Source of the DNA: Synura sp. LO234KE
Lineage: Eukaryota; Sar; Synurophyceae; Synurales; Mallomonadaceae
DNA length: 12,979 bases
NCBI GenBank assembly: GCA_015143735.1
Contig: VKHC01000352.1
Coordinates: 1 to 12,979 of the forward strand
Direction of reading: 5' to 3'
Shown: piece after piece, positions 8,366 through 12,979 of the stretch
How positions within the stretch are numbered: the stretch's first letter is position 1
How the letters are laid out: every line of letters begins with the position of its first letter
Made by a program: the position numbers and the translations under genes
The notes under the pieces: model-generated
Told to the model about the DNA's origin: nothing
Seen by the model: only the letters and a program-made list of their open reading frames with translations
Database searches by the model: none

Positions 8366-9589
8366 TTACCGGCAACAAGTATGTTTTCCGTGGGCCCCTT
8401 TACCACCAGGACAATTTGTTAAGTCATGGGCCGCTCGAGAGCAACCTTGGATGGAGGGAAAGCGGCCGATCCGATGACCCGCAGTGTGGTTGAAAGAACC
8501 CCTCTTCTGCAGTCATCATGTCTCCTAAGTTGGCCGTCGCGATACTTGCGTCCCTCGAGGTCAGTGAGTTTGTGCAGGGGCTGGATGATGGTCATACACT
8601 TTGAGCCCACTGCAGCTTACTTAAGAAGGGGAGAGGATGCCTTGTCTTGTCTTTGAATGCACCCGTACAGTGGTCCAGATAAAGTCAACAAGACTTGGTA
8701 TCCTGTCCCACAGAGAATTGACTTAAGCGTCTCAAGCTCTCAAGAGAAAAGTATCGAGCCAGTCTCGTGTCGATTGCAAAATCAATAATAGTTAATGATC
8801 ATTGAATGGTATGATGGAGACTTATATCTGCAATCTGAGCTCGAAGATATAGAGTTGTGTGTGGGATAGAGGGGCTATAGAAAACTTTTGGCTGTAGAGC
8901 AGGCCCTGATACCCAGCGTAGGAAAATGGGATTTCGAGAAGTTCACAGGTGCTACTACCTCAAAGAAAAGGCTGCACCGCCATCGTCCTCGGACATAGAG
9001 GACTTTGCACGCGAGGTCTCGTTTGCATTTAATTGATAAAAAATGCCAACAGGATATACCATAGGAAGGTGAAAGTCGGAAATGATGTGCTCCAAAAGCT
9101 TCACTATAGCTAAACGCACGCAATACCTTTTCACGGGGATTTGTTGATGCTGTCAAAAGATTTCTTCCTGGGCATCAAAGAAGCTGGTACTAGCACTTAG
9201 AGAGGGAAAAAATATCATCCACGCTGATATCAGAAGCAAAATATAACTGATTTCAAAATTCCAAGCGGAGAAAAATTGAGGAGACCTGTCAAAGGAGTCC
9301 TTTTCTTGACCGTGATAGCTTACTCGAAATTACCGGAAATTTTTGCCTCGCGCCATTTATACACTTGGAACCGGGAAACCGTGAAAATCGTGGCAGATGT
9401 TAAGAAGGTGAATAGATTCCAGGTAGCGGAAAGTTTTGCGTTCAAGATTAGTTAGATAGTCGTGGAGGAGAGACTTGCGCGAGCACAACGGAAGATCAGG
9501 AGTTAGAGACGCCAGTAGTTTCCAACTCCAATACTTTTACGCTGCTCTCCCTAGCAAGATGTTGAGGCTTTCTTAGTGTTAAGAACATA

Positions 9590-10076
9590 TTAATAACATA
9601 GATCATATGACGGCTTGGGCCATCCGTGTTCCGGACCGGCATATCTTTCGACTCGGAAACCACTCTTTTCAGATATTGCTAGTACGCGAATTGATTGTCT
9701 ACATAACAGGAGGGAGTGCTTGAGAAGGGTTGGTATTTTCTTGAGCTCCAATTTAATCCCGTGTAAATCGAGAACACGTTGCAAAAATTGACAGGCACTG
9801 GGGCTACATATGAAATGGACCATTGAAGGTACTTATGATAAACTAGGTATCTGATGTTTTAAAGCTTGAGGTACCACAATGTGGCCTACCACCTTCAATG
9901 AGAAGTTGGCTTCCGTCAGCACTGAATAAGTAGTAACGAAAGAGGGTTTTATCTTCATCAGTAGGATCAGGAGGAGTTTTAGCAGTGGGACTATGTTCTC
10001 CGAACTTGAAAATTCGCGAAAGAATTATTCTGCTAAAATTAAATATATTTCCCGTTGAAATTGTCTGATGCTCCAT
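9590..10076 (-). other. Two adjacent 77-codon open frames
   Basis: Frames 10076-9843 and 9823-9590 lie head to tail on the minus strand. Each starts at a true ATG, each is 77 codons, and a 19-base gap and a one-base frame change separate them. The upstream peptide is mixed charged and polar; the downstream one is Leu-rich and basic. They could be one reading frame broken by an indel, or chance. I recognise neither. Confidence 0.15.
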
Positions 10077-10171
10077 CTTCTATTTTCTTATGCTTCAACA
10101 GAATTATTGAGCACGATTGCATTTGCAACGTTTGAAATTTTTGTTACAGAGAACTCGAAAAGTTAAAGCCA

Positions 10172-10208
10172 GGATTACCTTAGCATAAGAAATACCCTTG
10201 GATTCCTT
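10172..10208 (+). repeat. Direct repeat, left copy
   Basis: The sequence matches 11604-11637 at 31 of 34 aligned positions with one three-base gap. The right half, aagaaata(c/a)ccttggattcctt, differs at one position in 22. Weaker similarity continues upstream (gttaaagcc against gctagaggcc). Translated in frame, both copies give a peptide of the form ITL, EI, LDSF. The match is far beyond chance in a 13-kb window. Confidence 0.75.
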
Positions 10209-10426
10209 CCGGAAAATCTCAGACTTTTGTTATTACATGTGGGCAAAGGCTGGAACCTCACAAATGTCTACTAATGAAGAGCCTCCCATGTGCCAACTGG
10301 CGAACCCCCGCATCTGCCCGAGGATGTAGGAAAGGCCCCCCCCGGGACGTCCCCAACAACAACAGGTATGTAGAAGGTAACGCGCGTACCACCCCACCAC
10401 AGAGAGTGTTCATGATATTGTAGCGA

Positions 10427-11392
10427 AGCGGCAAAGAGGTGCTACTGACGCCTGTAATGTCAGCAAGGGCATTATATAGGCCACAGTATGATAACCGGCA
10501 CGAAGAAAGGGCAGTCCACCACTTCGACCTAGACCAGGAAGGCTGGAACGAAAACATTCCCCTTAGCGGAAAGCCATCTGAAACATCAAACTGATCTATG
10601 AGCTATTTCACAGGAGACAACACCACGCTCTCTGGGGGCTCCTGCGCCACCAAGATGCACCGTAGATTCTCCTCGGGTCACTCGCTACAACCGGGGCTAT
10701 TGACGATTACACGGGAGAAAGCATGAACCAGGGAGATTTCACCGATGATTATCTCCTTGGGCGGTCAGAAGGCAGCACCCGCTCAGGGGCAGGACAAGTG
10801 CTCGCTTGAGTGCTCCAGGTGAAGTAGAGTTGGGGAGAAATTGTGGGCTCTCGGGAGCTATGAACAGGAATGGACTCCGTGGCATGATCCCACGCCTTTT
10901 CCGCGTTGAATTCGGCTCCACCATGCTTTCAAAGAGGCTTTCGACTAGGTCCGTTTGGGTGGAGGAGAAAAAGCTCAGCAAGAGCCGGGGGATAGCAGCA
11001 GAAAGAAGTGGAAGCGCTTGCCGGACTTGACCTAGAAGTGTTTGGGGATATCTCCACCCAGAGCTAGTCCTCTTAGTGTGTGCGGAGTGTTGCCTTCACA
11101 GAGGAAAATGAAACTTCATCCCAAGCATTCTGCAATATATGACTTGCTCTGGGAGGCTGTGCAAGGCCTCAAATTGTTGCGAAAACCCCAATGGATTTCC
11201 ATGATGGATCTGCAGAAAAACAAATATTTTCTCAAACAATTAGAGCTCTCCAAAATCCTCTTAAGTATTCTGGCTTCGGGGAGATTAGAAATGCGGCAGA
11301 ATCGCTCTCGAACTCCCAAATCCTGCCAGATAAGCTCTCTACTAATCTGCATACGTCGAAGGCTGAAGGAATTCGTCGCTGAAATGTTGTAA
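10427..11392 (+). pseudogene. Possible eroded reading frame (retroelement body or gene relic)
   Basis: One plus-strand frame over 322 codons contains only six internal stops before its final TAA (four TGA, two TAG), against roughly 13 to 15 expected. The last 117 codons (11042-11392) are uninterrupted. The frame continues to about 11670 with stops at intervals. Each internal stop is one C-to-T change from an Arg or Gln codon. The peptide is hydrophilic, and a segment near 10870-10960 (W, P, W, DP, then an Arg- and His-rich helix-like run) has a gag-like feel, but I cannot match a family. The region is GC-rich at 10600-11000, which lowers stop frequency in all frames, and competing frames are open on the minus strand (10739-10981, 11116-11496). 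Coding ancestry is therefore unproven. Confidence 0.25.
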
Positions 11393-11603
11393 ACGCATCG
11401 TAAATCCAATAAGGTAGAAATTGGCGCATTGAGTATTGATGAATTGGCACCAAAGTGATTTTGCAAAGAATGTTGGTCCAACATTCTTGCGCTCAAAACC
11501 TAAATTGTTGCGCAAATTCGTTTGGAAGATATATGAGTTCGAGGTTTGCTGACCAGGAAAACTAAAGAATTATCTCTGTCTGAATTAAGTTTGCTAGAGG
11601 CCT

Positions 11604-11637
11604 GAATTACATTAGAAGAAATAACCTTGGATTCCTT
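11604..11637 (+). repeat. Direct repeat, right copy
   Basis: The partner of 10172-10208, 1432 bases downstream in the same orientation. It immediately precedes the tandem repeat cluster and shares the word tagaggcct just upstream (11594-11602) with the tandem copy at 11784-11792. It may therefore be an additional eroded repeat unit. Confidence 0.75.
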
Positions 11638-11676
11638 TCTTCATGACGGTCACTGTCTGAGTTAGTTTGGAGATTC

Positions 11677-11813
11677 CGGTTTTGCTGTTAGTGATTTCTT
11701 TCCATATCGTCGCAACTTTTGCTAATAGCCGGGAGCATCGTCGCTTGCGCTTTTGAAGACTTCTTAGATTACGTGGATCTAGTTAGAGGCCTTTAGGCAG
11801 ATTCTGAGTCGAA
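11677..11813 (+). repeat. Tandem repeat, copy 1
   Basis: The copy shares with 11918-12067, in order, ggttttgctgtt (11678-11689), catat, gtcgc(t/c)tgcgct and ttttgaag (11740-11758), gatct followed by ta, tag and ggcct (to 11792), and ggcag with attctgag and cgaa (11796-11813). Offsets run from 236 to 254 bases because of small insertions in the second copy. Confidence 0.75.
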
Positions 11814-11917
11814 TATACTGAGGTGTCGACGAGTGGTAATACACCTCGACACTATTTTTGCACGCATGACTGTCGATGAGCGATCTAGTAGCTTGTTTTG
11901 TTCATACTCTGAGTGTC

Positions 11918-12067
11918 TGGTTTTGCTGTTCACTACCTTTCATATTTTCAGATACTGCAAAAACTCAAAAACGGTGTCGCCTGCGCTACTTTTGAAGGCG
12001 GATATAACGGTGATCTACTAGCTAGTGGCCTCAAGAAGCAGTGTTGGCAGCCAAATTCTGAGGCGAA
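11918..12067 (+). repeat. Tandem repeat, copy 2
   Basis: The partner of 11677-11813, about 13 bases longer. A small inverted repeat, gtgtcga (11823-11829) with tcgacac (11846-11852), lies between the copies. One frame through this copy stays open to 12167, but the corresponding frame in copy 1 is interrupted, so it is not evidence of a gene. Confidence 0.75.
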
Positions 12068-12804
12068 ACTGTTGCGCTGGAGCGGAATTGACAAACGCTT
12101 AGACATTTATTTGTACCATCGCACAAAACATTTAAGACGGAAAATGTGGTCCCCGAAAATTGAATAGTAATTTGTTACAAGGAAGGGAGAAAAAAATGAA
12201 AATAGGTACATATACACATCGCCCGTGGAGGAATTATGTCCACAAAAAGGGATGGAGGGAGTTAGCAAGAAGATAGAGGTGGGAAACGGTGCTTTTGGCG
12301 GTGGAGGGCAAGTGAGGACGCGGGACGAGCCAGGGCAAACTGCATGCAGCAAAAGGGTGCAGCGGATATAACACTAAAGCACCATACTATCGCGGTACTA
12401 TCTCTCACTTAGAGCTCCAGTATATGAACCACGACAGCGTTAGGCTATAAGGAAGATACGAGACGACGCAGAATGCAAGAAATTACAAAAATGTGGTTGA
12501 GAACGTGCGCGAAGAAGAGCTTTCAAAAAAAATGTAGTAGCGGGAATTAATACCAGCAGTTATGTCATCAAGAACTTAAAAATTTCATCTCGCTTCTAGA
12601 CACAATCCACCAGAAAACTGCAAATATTTTTTCTCACTGCAAAAATGGTGTACGACGGATTTCAATCGAGAGAATGAACAGAAAACGCATTCGAAAAGAA
12701 AATTTGAGGTGATTGTGCAAATGGTTACGTTAGTAGGACTTACTAGGCCGTATTTTTTCTGAGAGCCCTATATTAGGCCAAATTTCTAGAGCCATTTTAG
12801 AAAG

Positions 12805-12867
12805 TTTTATCTAAATTAAAAATCAAAAATATATTACATATTGCACTTACATTTTCATCTAAATTAA
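12805..12867 (+). repeat. Short direct repeat
   Basis: The sequence ttttatctaaattaa (12805-12819) recurs as ttttcatctaaattaa (12852-12867), with one inserted base. It is a minor AT-rich duplication with a 47-base spacing. Confidence 0.65.
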
Positions 12868-12936
12868 GGTAAAAATTGATCAACAACTTTTCAATTTTTA
12901 TGCAAATAATTATCGTCGTCTCAACGGATTTTGAAA

Positions 12937-12979
12937 CTTTGTAACTTTGAATGAAAAAAATGAAGCCAAGGTTACAAAG
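12937..12979. repeat. Inverted repeat at right edge of window
   Basis: The word ctttgtaac (12937-12945) is the exact reverse complement of gttacaaag (12971-12979). Extending inward, 12 of 14 positions pair, leaving a 15-base A-rich loop. The right arm ends exactly at the window edge, so the structure may continue. It could be a hairpin or part of a transposon end. Confidence 0.65.

Larger units (their letters stand above)
7946..10171. other. No gene recognised apart from weak open frames
   Basis: This holds a hydrophobic short frame (8231-8365, minus), a GC-rich patch at about 8220-8600 open on both strands, a 93-codon minus frame without an ATG at 8875-9156, and two ATG-started minus frames at 9590-10076. 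I found no repeats shared with the two clusters and no RNA gene. Confidence 0.4.
12068..12979. other. No gene recognised; purine-rich tract
   Basis: About 12170-12320 is strongly purine-skewed on the plus strand (many ggga and gaag runs), which keeps the minus-strand frame 12107-12352 open with a Pro- and Phe-rich peptide. I regard that frame as compositional. From 12590 onwards the sequence is AT-rich with a short repeat and an edge hairpin. Confidence 0.45.

Noticed and set aside
8518-8604. Short ATG-started plus-strand frame with a signal-peptide-like start (MSPKLAVAILASL)
   Set aside because: It is only 28 codons. A possible intron from gtcagt (8560) to ctgcag leads directly into a stop, so no extended protein can be built.
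8041-8610. Long minus-strand reading as a decayed polyprotein
   Set aside because: The frame contains about one stop per 20 codons, the same as random sequence. Attractive peptide pieces between stops are not evidence.
10270-10320. Fourth copy of the dispersed block around tggcgaaccccc (10291)
   Set aside because: Only about 13 of 15 bases match copy 3, and similarity does not extend on either side, so I did not annotate it as a family member.
11116-11496. 126-codon minus-strand frame
   Set aside because: It overlaps two open plus-strand frames in the same interval, shows no recognisable motif and is at chance length.
1-12979. tRNA, rRNA, CRISPR array, bacterial promoters and terminators
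   Set aside because: I found no tRNA B-box with a matching A-box and acceptor stem, no rRNA-like conserved stretch, no regularly spaced identical repeats, and no operon-like gene order.

Overview
The window looks like non-coding, repeat-derived DNA from a eukaryote. No open frame in 13 kb exceeds about 130 codons. By a rough estimate (about 26,000 codons over six frames, 3/64 stops per codon), two or three stop-to-stop frames of 130 codons are expected by chance, so the frames seen carry no length signal. I see no rRNA, tRNA, CRISPR array, bacterial operon or recognisable conserved protein domain. Base composition is moderately AT-rich, CpG is not visibly depleted, and there are no long microsatellites. 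That fits a transposon-rich fungal or similar small-eukaryote genome. I cannot name the organism.

About 0.8-3.66 kb is the best-supported structure: an old tandem array with a period close to 1.3 kb. A ten-base junction word, gcac(a/t)gatgt, recurs at 809, 2105 and 3402 (spacing 1296 and 1297). Between these junctions several homologous blocks appear in the same order in successive units. The units are full of palindromic words built on gtggatatccac, gtggataacc and tactccgta. Unit 2 opens with a GC-rich block (2115-2370) for which I found no counterpart elsewhere in the array.

One part of the unit (about 914-1050 and 2370-2456) also occurs on the opposite strand at 5441-5545. This shows that it is dispersed and not confined to the array. 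Read on the minus strand (plus strand at 5.4 kb), its core begins TGGCGAG, which resembles the primer-binding site of Ty3/gypsy-type retrotransposons. That reading is inference.

About 10.17-12.07 kb holds a second repeat cluster. It has a 37-base sequence repeated 1.43 kb apart (10172 and 11604) and two diverged tandem copies about 240 bases apart (11677-11813 and 11918-12067). Between and across these repeats, one plus-strand frame has fewer stops than expected and may be the eroded body of a retroelement or gene.

The remainder (1-808, 3.66-5.44, 5.55-10.17 and 12.07-12.98 kb) contains only short open frames, one short hydrophobic open frame near 8.3 kb, small local repeats and a hairpin at the right edge. 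I assign no function to any protein.
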